Source of the DNA: Ignavibacteria bacterium
GTDB lineage: Bacteria > Bacteroidota > Ignavibacteria > Ignavibacteriales > Ignavibacteriaceae
DNA length: 64,000 bases
Assembly (NCBI GenBank): GCA_030693705.1
Contig: JAUYAB010000075.1
Coordinates: 60,691 to 124,690 of the forward strand
Direction of reading: 5' to 3'
The translations under genes were made by a program, and so were the position numbers. The notes beneath the pieces are model-generated. The model made no database searches. It had not been told where the DNA came from and worked only from the letters and a program-made list of their open reading frames with translations. Shown here piece after piece: positions 16,900-27,749 of the stretch (position 1 is the first letter of the stretch; every line of letters begins with the position of its first letter).

Positions 16900-17595
16900 A
16901 TGAAGACTTCAAAAAGAGTTACAGCAATTAATAAAGCGATCGATAAAAATAAAGATTACTCAATCGCTGATGCAATCAAAACCCTTCAAGCACAAACAAA
17001 AGTTAAGTTTGTCGAATCACTTGACTGTGCAATCCGTTTGGGCGTTGACCCGCGACATGCCGATCAAATGATTAGAGGAACCGTTTCTCTTCCAAACGGA
17101 ACCGGTAAAGAAGTTCGGGTGTTGGTTATGGCTAAGGGTCCAAAAGCTAAAGAAGCTTTGGATGCAGGCGCAGATTATGCCGGGTTGGAAGATTATTTAG
17201 AGAAAATTAAAGGCGGTTGGGCTGATATTGATGTCTTGATTGCAACTCCTGATGTAATGGCTGAAGTTGGTAAACTTGGAAAGATATTGGGTCCTAAAGG
17301 ATTAATGCCTAATCCGAAAAGCGGCACAGTTACAATGGATGTTGAAAAAGCCGTAAAAGAAGTTAAAGCCGGAAAGATCGAATTCCGTGTTGATAAAACC
17401 GGAATTGTACATGTTTCCGTTGGAAAATTAAATTTTGAAACTGACAAATTAGTCGAGAATACAAACGCATTTCTTAATATGATAGTAAAACTTAAACCGG
17501 CAAGCGCTAAAGGAACATACGTTAAGAGCGTTTTCCTTTCGTCAACTATGGGTCCCGGTTTGAAAATATCTAAAGAAGAAATTGCTGTTCACTAA
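16900..17595 (+). CDS. rplA: 50S ribosomal protein L1
   Basis: A 231-residue protein of usual length with the L1 signature [21 protein letters not shown]1 forms the mobile stalk at the E site and in many bacteria represses its own operon by binding the leader; no obvious L1 mimic was found here. It is 24 bases after rplK. Confidence 0.97.
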   Translation: MKTSKRVTAINKAIDKNKDYSIADAIKTLQAQTKVKFVESLDCAIRLGVDPRHADQMIRGTVSLPNGTGKEVRVLVMAKGPKAKEALDAGADYAGLEDYLEKIKGGWADIDVLIATPDVMAEVGKLGKILGPKGLMPNPKSGTVTMDVEKAVKEVKAGKIEFRVDKTGIVHVSVGKLNFETDKLVENTNAFLNMIVKLKPASAKGTYVKSVFLSSTMGPGLKISKEEIAVH

Positions 17596-17662
17596 AAGTT
17601 TATTACGCACGTAATGCTTCTATCCGACTCCATGTCAATAACTAAAATGATGTAGGAGAAAA

Positions 17663-18184
17663 ATGAATAAAACCGAAAAAGCTGAAGCTGTTGAAAAAGT
17701 AGTAGAGTTGGTAAATAAATCCACCGCTCTTTACATAACAGACTACAGCGGAATCAAAGTCGAAGATATCAAAAATCTTCGGAGAGAGTTCAAGAAACAG
17801 GGTTCTCAATACAAGGTAATCAAAAATACTTTGTTAAAAAGAGCTCTTGTTCAAGCTGGTAAATACGAAAAACTTGAGGCGAGCTTAGTCGGGATGACCG
17901 GCGCGGTATTCGCTGGAGAGAATTCCGTAGCTCCGGCAAAGATCATCAAGAAATATTATTCGGACAAACAAAAGCTTTCCTTAAAAGCTTGCTATATTGA
18001 ATCGCAATACTTCGATGGTAAATTGCTCGATCAATTAGCTACTCTGCCGAGTAAACCGGAAATCATTGCAGGAATTCTTGGAAGCCTGGATGCCCCTGCT
18101 TCCGGAATTGTTGGTGTTCTTAATTCCGTCTTACGCGAGCTTGTTAGCGTGGTTGATGAAATCGCAAAGAAAAAAGCCGCTTAA
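17663..18184 (+). CDS. rplJ: 50S ribosomal protein L10
   Basis: A 173-residue protein with the L10 pattern ALYITDYSGIKVEDIKNLR and YKVIKNTLLKRAL. L10 anchors dimers of L7/L12 to the large subunit and often autoregulates the rplJL message. The 67-base gap before it is the longest within this group and could host a leader structure, but none is obvious. GTAGGAG precedes the ATG. Confidence 0.97.
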   Translation: MNKTEKAEAVEKVVELVNKSTALYITDYSGIKVEDIKNLRREFKKQGSQYKVIKNTLLKRALVQAGKYEKLEASLVGMTGAVFAGENSVAPAKIIKKYYSDKQKLSLKACYIESQYFDGKLLDQLATLPSKPEIIAGILGSLDAPASGIVGVLNSVLRELVSVVDEIAKKKAA

Positions 18185-18221
18185 TTAAATTTTTATAAAA
18201 GAAATAAATAGGAGATCTATA

Positions 18222-18602
18222 ATGTCTGAAAAAGTTGCTGAATTAGTCGAAAAAATAAAAAGCTTAACCTTGGTCGAAGCTTCTGAATTGAAAAAAGCTT
18301 TAGAACAAGAATTTGGTGTTACTGCCGCCGCCCCTGTTGTAATGGGTGCCGCAGTTGCAGGCGCTGCTGCTGCAGCTCCTGTTGAAGAGCAAACCGAATT
18401 TAACGTTAACCTTATCGCTGCCGGCGAGAAAAAAATCAACGTAATTAAAGTTGTTCGCGCTCATACAGGTTTAGGCTTAAAAGAAGCTAAAGACCTCGTT
18501 GACGGCGCACCTAAAACAGTTAAAGAAGCTGTCTCAAAAGACGAAGCTGAAAAACTGAAGAAAGAACTCGAAGAAGCCGGCGCTACAGTAGAAGTAAAAT
18601 AA
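18222..18602 (+). CDS. rplL: 50S ribosomal protein L7/L12
   Basis: A 126-residue acidic protein: N-terminal dimerisation helices, an alanine-rich hinge (about residues 40-57) and the C-terminal factor-binding domain ([20 protein letters not shown]). It recruits EF-G, EF-Tu and IF2 to the ribosome. It is followed by a strong hairpin with a T-run before rpoB. Confidence 0.97.
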   Translation: MSEKVAELVEKIKSLTLVEASELKKALEQEFGVTAAAPVVMGAAVAGAAAAAPVEEQTEFNVNLIAAGEKKINVIKVVRAHTGLGLKEAKDLVDGAPKTVKEAVSKDEAEKLKKELEEAGATVEVK

Positions 18603-18641
18603 TTATTAACTTTTTATTTCATCGTTCCCTTTTCTTAAAAA

Positions 18642-18673
18642 AGTGATCCCGATTACTTCGGGATCGCTTTTTC
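18642..18673 (+). terminator. Intrinsic terminator/attenuator between rplL and rpoB
   Basis: AGTGATCCCGA and TCGGGATCGCT form an 11-pair stem (one G-T pair) with a five-base loop, followed by TTTTTC. As in other bacteria, partial termination here would lower rpoBC output relative to L7/L12. Confidence 0.8.
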
Positions 18674-18739
18674 TTATTTTTTTGTAATGATGAGACAGGA
18701 TACAAGCTATGATTTCGAAAACTAATTGGAGGATTTCAC

Positions 18740-21700
18740 TTGACTAATCAACGAATTTCCTTTGGAAAAATTAAACCGGTCCTTCCTATTCCGGACTTGC
18801 TCGATATTCAAAAAGAGTCTTTTGAAGAATTTTTACAGCGTAATATACATCCTACTCAGCGCGAGAATAAAGGGCTTCAAGCTGTTTTTACTTCCAACTT
18901 CCCGATTTTTGATAATAAGGAAAATTTCCGGCTGGACTTTGTTGAATACAACATCGAAAAAGCCCGCTATTCAATTCAAGAATGTATTGAAAAGGGACTT
19001 ACCTTTGCCGCTCCTTTAAAAGCTAAATTAAGATTAGCTACAAAAGACCCCGATACCGAAGAATTTATCAATGCGGTTGAACAAGAAGTTTATCTTGGTA
19101 ACTTACCGTTTATGACCGAACAGGGAACATTTGTAATCAACGGCGCTGAACGTGTAGTCGTTACTCAATTACATCGTTCACCAGGCGTTGCGTTTTCACA
19201 AACAATCCACCCGAACGGAACTCCGCTTTATGCAGCGAGAATCATTCCGCTTAAAGGTTCATGGGTAGAGTTTGCAACAGATATTAATCATATCTTATAC
19301 GTTTATATCGACAGAAGAAAAAAATTTCCATCAACTACTTTATTAAGAGCGCTTGGCTATACAAACGATGAAGAAATTCTCCAGCTCTTTGATTTAGTTG
19401 AAACCGTAAATGTAAATAAAGTTAAAATTGAAGATTACATCGGCAGAATGATCGCCAGTGACGTGTTTGATATGTCGAGCGGTGAAATTTTCTTATCAAG
19501 AGAAAGTGTTTTCTCGGAAGAAGATGTAGAAAGAGTAAAAGACGCTGAAGTTGAAGAAATTAAATTTATAAGTGGAGAAGTAAATACCGATCAAAGTTTA
19601 ATTCTCAATACATTAAGAAAAGATCCGGCTCATACTAAAGAAGAAGCTTTGTTTGCGATTTATCGTCAACTTCGCACCGGTGAAGCTCCTGATGTTGATA
19701 CCGCCGCTTCTCTTATTGAAAAACTTTTCTTTAACGATAAGCGTTACGATCTCGGAGATGTTGGTCGTCATCGCATGAACGATAAATTAAAATTAGATAT
19801 TCCGGAAACCACAACAGTATTAACCCCGGTCGATATCGTTGAAATTATGCGTTATATCATCCGTATGAAAAACGGATTAGAATCGACAGACGATATTGAT
19901 CACTTGGGAAATAGAAGAGTTAGAACAGTAGGGGAGCAAATTCAACAGCAGTTTAATGTTGGTATTTCCCGTATGTCCAGAACCATTAAAGAACGTATGA
20001 ACGTTCGTGATTCTGAAAATTTTACACCGCAAGAACTTGTAAACGCAAGAACGATCAGCAGTGTAATTAACGCCTTCTTTGGAACTAATCCTCTTTCACA
20101 ATTCATGGATCAGACTAATCCTCTCGCAGAGTTAACTCACAAACGGAGAATGTCTGCCCTTGGACCAGGCGGTTTAACGAGAGAACGCGCCGGATTTGAA
20201 GTTCGTGACGTTCACTATACACATTACGGACGCTTATGCCCGATTGAGACCCCTGAAGGTCCGAACATCGGTCTTATTTCCTCTTTAACGATCTTTGCAA
20301 GGGTAAACAAATATGGATTCCTTGAGACTCCATACCGCAAAGTAAAAGGAAGGAAAGCTACTGAAGAAGTAAGTTATCTAACTGCCGAGCAAGAAGATTT
20401 ATTTACAATCGCTCAAGCTAACGCTGAATTGAACGAGAAAAATGAATTTGTTAACGATAGAATCAAATCAAGAAATAAAGGCGAATTCCCGATCGTTCAT
20501 CACGATCAATTACAATTTATGGATGTTGCACCGGCGCAAATTGTAAGCGCCGCGGCTGCCTTAATTCCATTCCTCGAGCATGATGATGCGAACAGAGCTT
20601 TGATGGGTTCAAACATGATGCGCCAGGCAGTTCCGTTAATGGTAACTGAAGCCCCGATCGTTGGAACAGGTTTCGAAGGAAAGATTGCAGTTGATTCCCG
20701 CGCGGTTATTTTAGCGGAAGATGATGGCTTTATCGAATTTGTCGACGCAAATAAAATAACCGTTGTTTATGACACCGATCCGAAATCAATTGAAGCTATC
20801 ACAAGTTTTGATGATGTTCGCAGAGAAACATATCACTTAATTAAATTTTCCGGTACTAACCAGGAAACAAGCATCAACCAAAAACCGATTGTTAAAGAGG
20901 GACAGCGTGTTAAAAAAGGTGAAGTTATTGCCGATGGTTGCGCAACTGATCAAGGTGAATTGGCGCTTGGTAAAAACGTACTCGTTGCGTTCATGCCCTG
21001 GCGCGGTTACAACTTTGAAGATGCTATCATATTAAGTGAAAGACTTGTTGCGAATGATACGTTTACTTCTCTTCATGTTGAAGAATTTGAATTACAAGTA
21101 AGAGAAACTAAACGCGGTGAAGAAGAACTTACAAGAGAAATTCCTAACGTTAGCGAAGAAGCTGTTAAGAATCTTGATGAGAATGGAATTGTACATGTCG
21201 GCGCTGAAGTAAAAGAAGGTGATATCCTGATTGGAAAAATTACTCCAAAAGGCGAAACCGATCCTACACCGGAAGAAAAACTGTTGCGTGCAATATTTGG
21301 CGACAAAGCCGGAGATGTTAAAGATGCATCTCTTAAAGCTTCTCCCGGTATTCGCGGAACCGTTATCAAAACAAGATTATTCAGCCGTAAGAAAAAAGAA
21401 GCCGACGGTAAAAAGGTTGAGAAAAAATCTTTTGACCAGATAGAAACGGCTCATAAGTCTAAAGTAACGGCTCATTACAAAAAATTAGTTGATAAATTAA
21501 GTGTCATCTGTGAAGGGCAAACTTCTACCGGTATCCGTGATTTGGACGGTTCGGTTGTTCTTAGAAGCGGAACTTCAATTAAAGAAAAAACTTTCTCCGA
21601 TTTAGATGATGTTACAAAATTAGATTATACCTCCGGATGGTTCGAGACTAAAAAAGTCAACCAGATTGTTCAAAGATTATATGCAAATTACTTCGATCGC

Positions 21701-22498
21701 TTAAGCGATTTGGAAGAAGACTTTAAACGTGAGAAGATCAAAATACAAATTGGAGACGAATTACCTCCGGGAATCGTTCAACTTGCTAAAGTTTACGTTG
21801 CTAAAAAACGTAAAATTTCAGTTGGCGATAAAATGGCTGGTCGACACGGAAACAAAGGTGTTGTTTCTAAGGTTGTTCCTGTTGAAGACATGCCGTTTAT
21901 GCCGGACGGAACTCCTGTTGATATTATTTTGAATCCTCTTGGTGTTCCATCACGTATGAACCTGGGTCAATTATACGAAACAGCTCTCGGCTGGGTCGGA
22001 AAATTACTCGGAGTAAAATTTGCAACTCCAATTTTTGACGGCGCTAAATTAGGCGATGTTGAAAGCTGGTTGGAAAAAGCCGGTTTAGATACAGGCAGCA
22101 AAGTTGAACTCATTGACGGAAGAAGCGGCGAGAAATTCCACCAAAAAGTTACTTGCGGCTACATCTATATGTTAAAACTTGGACACATGGTTGATGATAA
22201 GATCCATGCTCGTTCAATCGGACCATACTCGCTCATTACACAACAGCCGCTTGGCGGAAAAGCCCAATTCGGCGGTCAGAGATTCGGTGAAATGGAAGTC
22301 TGGGCGCTTGAAGGTTACGGAGCTTCGAATATTTTACAGGAAGTATTAACTGTAAAAAGCGATGACGTCGCCGGGCGTTCAAAAGTGTATGAAGCCATTG
22401 TGAAAGGTGAAAATTTACCGGTGCCGAATGTGCCGGAATCGTTTAACGTTCTTATTAAAGAACTCCAGGGCTTAGGCTTGGATATTCATATTAATTAA
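18740..22498 (+). CDS. rpoB: RNA polymerase beta subunit
   Basis: A 1252-residue protein starting MTNQRISFGK from a TTG codon eight bases after GGAGG. The rifampicin pocket is of the standard sensitive type (QFMDQTNPLAELTHKRRMSA), and conserved parts such as GRHGNKG and the C-terminal GGQRFGEMEVWALE are present. It is the catalytic beta subunit, paired with rpoC 49 bases downstream. The start codon is unusual for such a highly expressed gene but shared by several genes in this cluster. Confidence 0.98.
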   Translation: MTNQRISFGKIKPVLPIPDLLDIQKESFEEFLQRNIHPTQRENKGLQAVFTSNFPIFDNKENFRLDFVEYNIEKARYSIQECIEKGLTFAAPLKAKLRLATKDPDTEEFINAVEQEVYLGNLPFMTEQGTFVINGAERVVVTQLHRSPGVAFSQTIHPNGTPLYAARIIPLKGSWVEFATDINHILYVYIDRRKKFPSTTLLRALGYTNDEEILQLFDLVETVNVNKVKIEDYIGRMIASDVFDMSSGEIFLSRESVFSEEDVERVKDAEVEEIKFISGEVNTDQSLILNTLRKDPAHTKEEALFAIYRQLRTGEAPDVDTAASLIEKLFFNDKRYDLGDVGRHRMNDKLKLDIPETTTVLTPVDIVEIMRYIIRMKNGLESTDDIDHLGNRRVRTVGEQIQQQFNVGISRMSRTIKERMNVRDSENFTPQELVNARTISSVINAFFGTNPLSQFMDQTNPLAELTHKRRMSALGPGGLTRERAGFEVRDVHYTHYGRLCPIETPEGPNIGLISSLTIFARVNKYGFLETPYRKVKGRKATEEVSYLTAEQEDLFTIAQANAELNEKNEFVNDRIKSRNKGEFPIVHHDQLQFMDVAPAQIVSAAAALIPFLEHDDANRALMGSNMMRQAVPLMVTEAPIVGTGFEGKIAVDSRAVILAEDDGFIEFVDANKITVVYDTDPKSIEAITSFDDVRRETYHLIKFSGTNQETSINQKPIVKEGQRVKKGEVIADGCATDQGELALGKNVLVAFMPWRGYNFEDAIILSERLVANDTFTSLHVEEFELQVRETKRGEEELTREIPNVSEEAVKNLDENGIVHVGAEVKEGDILIGKITPKGETDPTPEEKLLRAIFGDKAGDVKDASLKASPGIRGTVIKTRLFSRKKKEADGKKVEKKSFDQIETAHKSKVTAHYKKLVDKLSVICEGQTSTGIRDLDGSVVLRSGTSIKEKTFSDLDDVTKLDYTSGWFETKKVNQIVQRLYANYFDRLSDLEEDFKREKIKIQIGDELPPGIVQLAKVYVAKKRKISVGDKMAGRHGNKGVVSKVVPVEDMPFMPDGTPVDIILNPLGVPSRMNLGQLYETALGWVGKLLGVKFATPIFDGAKLGDVESWLEKAGLDTGSKVELIDGRSGEKFHQKVTCGYIYMLKLGHMVDDKIHARSIGPYSLITQQPLGGKAQFGGQRFGEMEVWALEGYGASNILQEVLTVKSDDVAGRSKVYEAIVKGENLPVPNVPESFNVLIKELQGLGLDIHIN

Positions 22499-22518
22499 CG
22501 CTAAATAATTTTTTAACG

Positions 22519-22533
22519 TCCCGCGGTGCGGGA
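22519..22533 (+). other. Hairpin between rpoB and rpoC
   Basis: TCCCGC-GGT-GCGGGA forms a perfect six-pair hairpin that ends four bases before the GGAG ribosome site of rpoC. It has no T-run, so it is not a terminator; it may protect or process the message or tune rpoC translation. Confidence 0.55.
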
Positions 22534-22547
22534 TAAGGAGACTATAA

Positions 22548-25500
22548 ATGTCCTTCAGAAATCAAGAAAATACTTTAAAAGAAATAACAAATATTACTAT
22601 TACCCTGGCAAGCCCGGATGATATTCTTTCCCGTTCACATGGTGAGATTACAAAACCGGAGACAATCAATTACAGAACCTTCCGCCCTGAAAAGGATGGA
22701 CTTTTCTGTGAAAAAATATTCGGACCAACTCGTGATTGGGAATGCTATTGCGGAAAATATAAGAGAATTAGATACAAAGGCATCGTTTGCGACCGTTGCG
22801 GTGTTGAAGTAACTCAGAAGAGTGTTCGCCGGGAAAGAATGGGGCATATTGCTCTTGCCGTTCCTGTTGTTCATATCTGGTTCTTCCGCTCGCTTCCTTC
22901 TAAAATTGGAAACATGCTCGGGTTTAGTACTAAAGAACTTGAAAGAGTTATTTACTATGAATCTTACGTTGTTATGAATCCCGGACCAACCGGATTGAAA
23001 CGTAAAGATCTAATTTCCGAGGATCAGTATTTTGAAGTGTTAAATTCTTTACCTGCCGGAAATGACCGTCTTCCTGAAAACGATCCGAATAAATTCTATG
23101 CTCGTATCGGTGGTGATGCGGTAAAAGAATTATTAAAGCAAACTGATACTGAAGCTCTCTTTAACTCACTTCGTGAGCAAGTTAAAGTTGAAACTTCGCA
23201 GCAGAAAAAAGAAGAAATTCTTAAAAGATTAAAAGTTATTGAAGCCTTCCGCGAAAAAGAAGGAAAACTTCCAAACAAACCTGAATGGATGACTCTTAGC
23301 TACATTCCGGTTATACCTCCGGAACTTCGTCCGCTCGTTCCATTAGAAGGTGGAAGATTCGCAACTTCAGATTTAAATGATTTGTACAGACGTGTTATTA
23401 TCCGTAATAACCGTTTAAAAAGATTGATTGATATTAAAGCTCCTGAAGTTATTCTTCGTAATGAAAAGAGAATGCTTCAAGAAGCTGTAGACGCTTTGTT
23501 TGATAATTCGCGCCGCGGTTCCGCTGTAAGAAGCGACAACAATCGTCCTTTAAAATCTTTAAGCGATGTTCTTAAAGGAAAACAAGGAAGATTCCGTCAA
23601 AATCTTTTAGGAAAAAGAGTTGACTATTCAGGTCGTTCGGTAATTGTTGTTGGTCCTGAATTGAAATTGCACCAATGCGGTTTGCCAAAGGATATGGCGA
23701 TTGAATTATTCAAACCGTTTGTAATCAGAAAATTAATTGAACGCGGACATAACAAAACCGTTAAAAGCGCTAAAAAAGTTGTTGATAGAAAAGACCCTAT
23801 CATCTGGGAAGTCTTAGAAAAAATTATTGATGGACACCCGGTTTTATTAAACCGCGCTCCAACATTGCACAGACTTGGTATCCAGGCTTTCCAACCGGTA
23901 CTTATCGATGAAAAAGCTATTCGTTTGCATCCAATGGTTTGTACGGCGTTCAACGCAGATTTCGACGGCGACCAGATGGCTGTTCACGTTCCTCTTTCTT
24001 ACGAAGCTCAACTTGAAGCAGCGTTATTAATGCTCAGTTCACACAATATTCTTTCACCTCAAAACGGAAGCCCGATTGTAGTTCCGACGCAAGATATCGT
24101 TCTTGGTTGTTACTATTTAACCAAGAAAAGAGATGGTGATCTCGGCGAAGGAATGACGTTTGGAAATGCTGAAGAAGCTATAATTGCTTATAATAATAAA
24201 GTTGTTGGACTTCATGCAAAAGTTAATGTTCGCATTGATGGTGAAATGATCGAAACCACTACCGGTAGAGTTATTTTCAACCAGATCGTTCCGAAAGAAA
24301 TGGGATTTTTTAACCATCTTCTTATAAAGAAAACTTTCGGCGGATTTATTGGTAAAGTATTCCTTAAACTTGGAAATAAAGTTACCGCAAAATTCCTTGA
24401 CGATTTAAAAGCTACCGGATTTCGTTATGCTACCGCCGGCGGTTTATCAATCAGCTTTAGCGATATGCTTATTCCGGCTGAGAAGGAAACCTACATCACC
24501 AGCGCGAATGAAAAGGTTGAGCAAATACTTAACGAACATGAGCAAGGCGTTATTACAGATACTGAACGCTACAATAAGATTATAGACGTTTGGACACACA
24601 CAACTAATGACGTTGCTAAGATTTTAATGGAAAAATTAAAGAAAGCTGAAAACGGATTTAACGCAATTCACATGATGGTTGATTCAGGCGCGAGAGGTTC
24701 GCAAGAACAAGTTCGCCAGTTAGCCGGTATGCGCGGATTGATGATGAAACCGCAGAAATCTTTAAGTGGACAAGCCGGTGAAATTATCGAGAACCCGATT
24801 ATCGCGAACTTCAAAGAAGGTCTATCGGTTCTTGAATATTTTATTTCTACACACGGTGCTCGTAAAGGTCTTGCCGATACGGCTCTTAAAACAGCCGATG
24901 CCGGCTATTTAACAAGAAGATTAGTCGACGTTTCTCAAGATGTTATCATCACGGAAATTGATTGCGGAACAATTCTCGGAATTCATATTACAGCATTAAA
25001 AGATGTTGAAGAAGAAAGAGAACCTCTTGCAGAACGTATTACAGGAAGAGTTGCGCAAGAAGATATTTATGATTCAAAAACCGATGAATTGATAGTTGGA
25101 GCAAGTGAATTAATTACAGAAACCATCGCTCAGCGGATTGAAGACGCAAACATAGATTCCGTTTATATCAGAACCGTGCTTACATGCGAATCTAAACATG
25201 GTGTTTGCGCAAAATGTTATGGTAGAAACCTAACTACAGGTAAATTAGTTGAAGTTGGTGAAGCCGTAGGTGTAGTGGCAGCACAATCCATCGGTGAGCC
25301 TGGAACTCAGCTTACACTTAGAACCTTCCACTTAGGTGGTACGTCTTCGCGTATCGCAAGTCAGTCTCAAGTTGAATCGGCTGTTAGCGGTTATATCAAA
25401 TACAACAGAATTAATTCGGTTGAAAAAGACGGATTCTTCGGAAAAGTTCAAGTTGTTACCGGACGACGTGGTTCAGTTGAAATTTATGATGAAAACGATG

Positions 25501-26777
25501 TTGTTATTAAAAAGTATGACGTTCCTTATGGCGCTGAATTACACGTTCGCGAAGGAACAAAGGTTGCAAAGAAAACACCATTGTACAATCACGATCCTTA
25601 CAATTCACTGATTATTAGCGATATAGCCGGAAAAGTTCGATTTATTGATTTGATCGACAATAATACTATCCAGCAGATCACTGATGAACAAACCGGGCAC
25701 GTTCAGAAAATTGTCATTGAATCGAAAGATAAAAATTTAACACCAAGTATCTCCATCGAAGCACATGATGGAACTTCGAAAACCTTCAACTTGCCGATCC
25801 GTGCATTCCTATCAGTTGAAGAAGGAGAAGAAATTTCTGCGGGTACTATTCTTGCAAAAATTTCGAAACAAGCTTCTAAATCGCGGGATATTACCGGAGG
25901 TCTTCCAAGAGTAACCGAGTTGTTTGAAGCTCGCAGCCCTCAAGAACCTGCAATTGTTTCTGAAATTGAAGGAATTGTTAAGTTTGGAGCCAAAAAGAAA
26001 GGCTCGCGAGAAATCCTTGTTGTTGCTATCGATGAATCCGATCAGAAAAAATATAATGTGCCGTTATCGAAACACGTTTTGGTCCAAGAAGGCGATGAAA
26101 TCCCTGCCGGTGAAAAAATTACCGATGGTCCGATCAATCCGCATGATATTTTGAAAATCAACGGTACGAATGCAGTCCAAGAATACTTGTTAAACGAGAT
26201 CCAGGACGTTTATCGCTTACAAGGTGTAAAAATCAATGATAAACATATCGAAGTAATTGTTAGACAAATGCTTCAGAAGCTGCGTATTGTTGATTCCGGT
26301 GATTCCAAATTCTTAGAAGACGATACAGTCGATCGCTATGATTTCTTTGATGAAAACCAAAGAATTCTTAATTCTGTAGCTATATCTTCAAAAGGTGATT
26401 CAAAGTTAAAAGAAGGGCAAGTTATTGCTAAAGTCAAACTTCGTGAAATAGAAGCCGATCTTAAGAGAAAAGCTAAAAAAGAAGTAGAAGTTCGCGATGC
26501 GAAACCGGCTACTTTCGAACACATTCTACTTGGAATTACTCAAGCAGCATTGTCAACTGAGAGTTTCATTTCAGCAGCATCTTTCCAGGAAACCACAAAA
26601 GTATTAACGAACGCAGCCATTGCAGCTAAAAATGATACTTTGCGGGGACTAAAGGAAAATGTTGTCATGGGACAATTGATCCCTGCTGGAACCGGACTTA
26701 AAAAATATAAGAACGTTATTTTAAAGTCTGCTGAACCGGAAGTGGTGGAAACACCCGATGTTTCTCAAGAAGCCTAA
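22548..26777 (+). CDS. rpoC: RNA polymerase beta' subunit
   Basis: A 1409-residue protein. The first zinc site is C66, C68, C81, C84 (CYCGKYK...CDRC). The active-site motif [12 protein letters not shown] places the Mg-binding aspartates at 471, 473 and 475. The second zinc site includes [11 protein letters not shown]. Length is usual for this phylum and there is no split or large insertion. AAGGAG precedes the ATG. Confidence 0.98.
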   Translation: MSFRNQENTLKEITNITITLASPDDILSRSHGEITKPETINYRTFRPEKDGLFCEKIFGPTRDWECYCGKYKRIRYKGIVCDRCGVEVTQKSVRRERMGHIALAVPVVHIWFFRSLPSKIGNMLGFSTKELERVIYYESYVVMNPGPTGLKRKDLISEDQYFEVLNSLPAGNDRLPENDPNKFYARIGGDAVKELLKQTDTEALFNSLREQVKVETSQQKKEEILKRLKVIEAFREKEGKLPNKPEWMTLSYIPVIPPELRPLVPLEGGRFATSDLNDLYRRVIIRNNRLKRLIDIKAPEVILRNEKRMLQEAVDALFDNSRRGSAVRSDNNRPLKSLSDVLKGKQGRFRQNLLGKRVDYSGRSVIVVGPELKLHQCGLPKDMAIELFKPFVIRKLIERGHNKTVKSAKKVVDRKDPIIWEVLEKIIDGHPVLLNRAPTLHRLGIQAFQPVLIDEKAIRLHPMVCTAFNADFDGDQMAVHVPLSYEAQLEAALLMLSSHNILSPQNGSPIVVPTQDIVLGCYYLTKKRDGDLGEGMTFGNAEEAIIAYNNKVVGLHAKVNVRIDGEMIETTTGRVIFNQIVPKEMGFFNHLLIKKTFGGFIGKVFLKLGNKVTAKFLDDLKATGFRYATAGGLSISFSDMLIPAEKETYITSANEKVEQILNEHEQGVITDTERYNKIIDVWTHTTNDVAKILMEKLKKAENGFNAIHMMVDSGARGSQEQVRQLAGMRGLMMKPQKSLSGQAGEIIENPIIANFKEGLSVLEYFISTHGARKGLADTALKTADAGYLTRRLVDVSQDVIITEIDCGTILGIHITALKDVEEEREPLAERITGRVAQEDIYDSKTDELIVGASELITETIAQRIEDANIDSVYIRTVLTCESKHGVCAKCYGRNLTTGKLVEVGEAVGVVAAQSIGEPGTQLTLRTFHLGGTSSRIASQSQVESAVSGYIKYNRINSVEKDGFFGKVQVVTGRRGSVEIYDENDVVIKKYDVPYGAELHVREGTKVAKKTPLYNHDPYNSLIISDIAGKVRFIDLIDNNTIQQITDEQTGHVQKIVIESKDKNLTPSISIEAHDGTSKTFNLPIRAFLSVEEGEEISAGTILAKISKQASKSRDITGGLPRVTELFEARSPQEPAIVSEIEGIVKFGAKKKGSREILVVAIDESDQKKYNVPLSKHVLVQEGDEIPAGEKITDGPINPHDILKINGTNAVQEYLLNEIQDVYRLQGVKINDKHIEVIVRQMLQKLRIVDSGDSKFLEDDTVDRYDFFDENQRILNSVAISSKGDSKLKEGQVIAKVKLREIEADLKRKAKKEVEVRDAKPATFEHILLGITQAALSTESFISAASFQETTKVLTNAAIAAKNDTLRGLKENVVMGQLIPAGTGLKKYKNVILKSAEPEVVETPDVSQEA

Positions 26778-26806
26778 AATAAAAAGCAAAAAACAGGCTG
26801 GGTTTC

Positions 26807-26835
26807 TTGACAAAAAATAATATTAGTCATATATT
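26807..26835 (+). promoter_or_regulatory. Strong sigma-70-type promoter before rpsL
   Basis: A perfect TTGACA, exactly 17 bases, then TATATT, 45 bases before the rpsL GTG. This is the best -35/-10 pair seen in the window and would start the str-S10-spc-alpha transcript independently of rpoBC. Confidence 0.7.
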
Positions 26836-26879
26836 GTAAGGCTAATTTTTTTAATTAAAGAATTTTTGGAGAGTTTTTA

Positions 26880-27257
26880 GTGCCAACAATAAACCAACTA
26901 GTGCGAAAAGGTCGCAAGGTTATTAAATCGAACAGCAAGGCTCCCGCCCTTGACGGATGCCCACAAAAACGTGGAGTTTGTACAAGAGTATATACAACTA
27001 CTCCAAAAAAACCTAACTCTGCATTAAGAAAAGTTGCAAGAGTTCGGTTGACGAATAATATGGAAGTTACCGCTTATATTCCGGGCGAAGGTCATAACCT
27101 TCAGGAACACTCAATTGTGTTAATACGCGGTGGAAGAATTAAAGATCTTCCCGGTGTTCGTTACCACATCATTCGCGGAACACTTGACACAAGCGGCGTT
27201 GAAGATAGAAAACAAAGTAGATCCAAGTACGGTGCTAAAAAACCTAAATCGAAATAA
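26880..27257 (+). CDS. rpsL: 30S ribosomal protein S12
   Basis: A 125-residue protein with the decoding-centre motifs [18 protein letters not shown] and [13 protein letters not shown], both in streptomycin-sensitive form. GTG start, GGAGAG upstream. First gene of the str group, with its own strong promoter. Confidence 0.97.
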   Translation: MPTINQLVRKGRKVIKSNSKAPALDGCPQKRGVCTRVYTTTPKKPNSALRKVARVRLTNNMEVTAYIPGEGHNLQEHSIVLIRGGRIKDLPGVRYHIIRGTLDTSGVEDRKQSRSKYGAKKPKSK

Positions 27258-27262
27258 AGAGT

Positions 27263-27730
27263 ATGAGAAAGAAAAGAGCTGAAAAGCGATACATAAAACC
27301 CGATCCTAAATTCAATGACTTGATTGTTGCAAAGTTTGTCAACGCAATCATGTATGAAGGGAAAAAATCAGTCGCGAGAGATATTGTTTATTCCGCATTT
27401 GATATTTTAGAAGAAAAAACTAAGAAACCGGGTATTGAAGTTTTTAAGAAAGCGATGAGCAACGTTCAACCTCTTATCGAAGTCCGTAGTAGAAGAGTTG
27501 GCGGTGCAACTTATCAAGTTCCGATGGAAGTTCGCCCTGAAAGACGAATTGCATTGGCGATGAGATGGATCAAAACCTATGCTCGTAAAAGAAGCGAGAA
27601 ATCGATGTCGGTTAAATTAGCTAATGAATTATTAGCCGCTTCAAATAACGAAGGATCCTCGGTAAAGAAAAAAGAAGAAACTCATAAAATGGCTGAAGCG
27701 AACAAAGCTTTTGCTCATTTTAAATGGTAA
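27263..27730 (+). CDS. rpsG: 30S ribosomal protein S7
   Basis: A 155-residue protein with the S7 pattern [18 protein letters not shown] and [19 protein letters not shown]7 nucleates the 30S head and contacts the E-site tRNA. It begins five bases after the rpsL stop and is followed by fusA. Confidence 0.97.
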   Translation: MRKKRAEKRYIKPDPKFNDLIVAKFVNAIMYEGKKSVARDIVYSAFDILEEKTKKPGIEVFKKAMSNVQPLIEVRSRRVGGATYQVPMEVRPERRIALAMRWIKTYARKRSEKSMSVKLANELLAASNNEGSSVKKKEETHKMAEANKAFAHFKW

Positions 27731-27749
27731 TGAAATTTAAGAAAGCAGA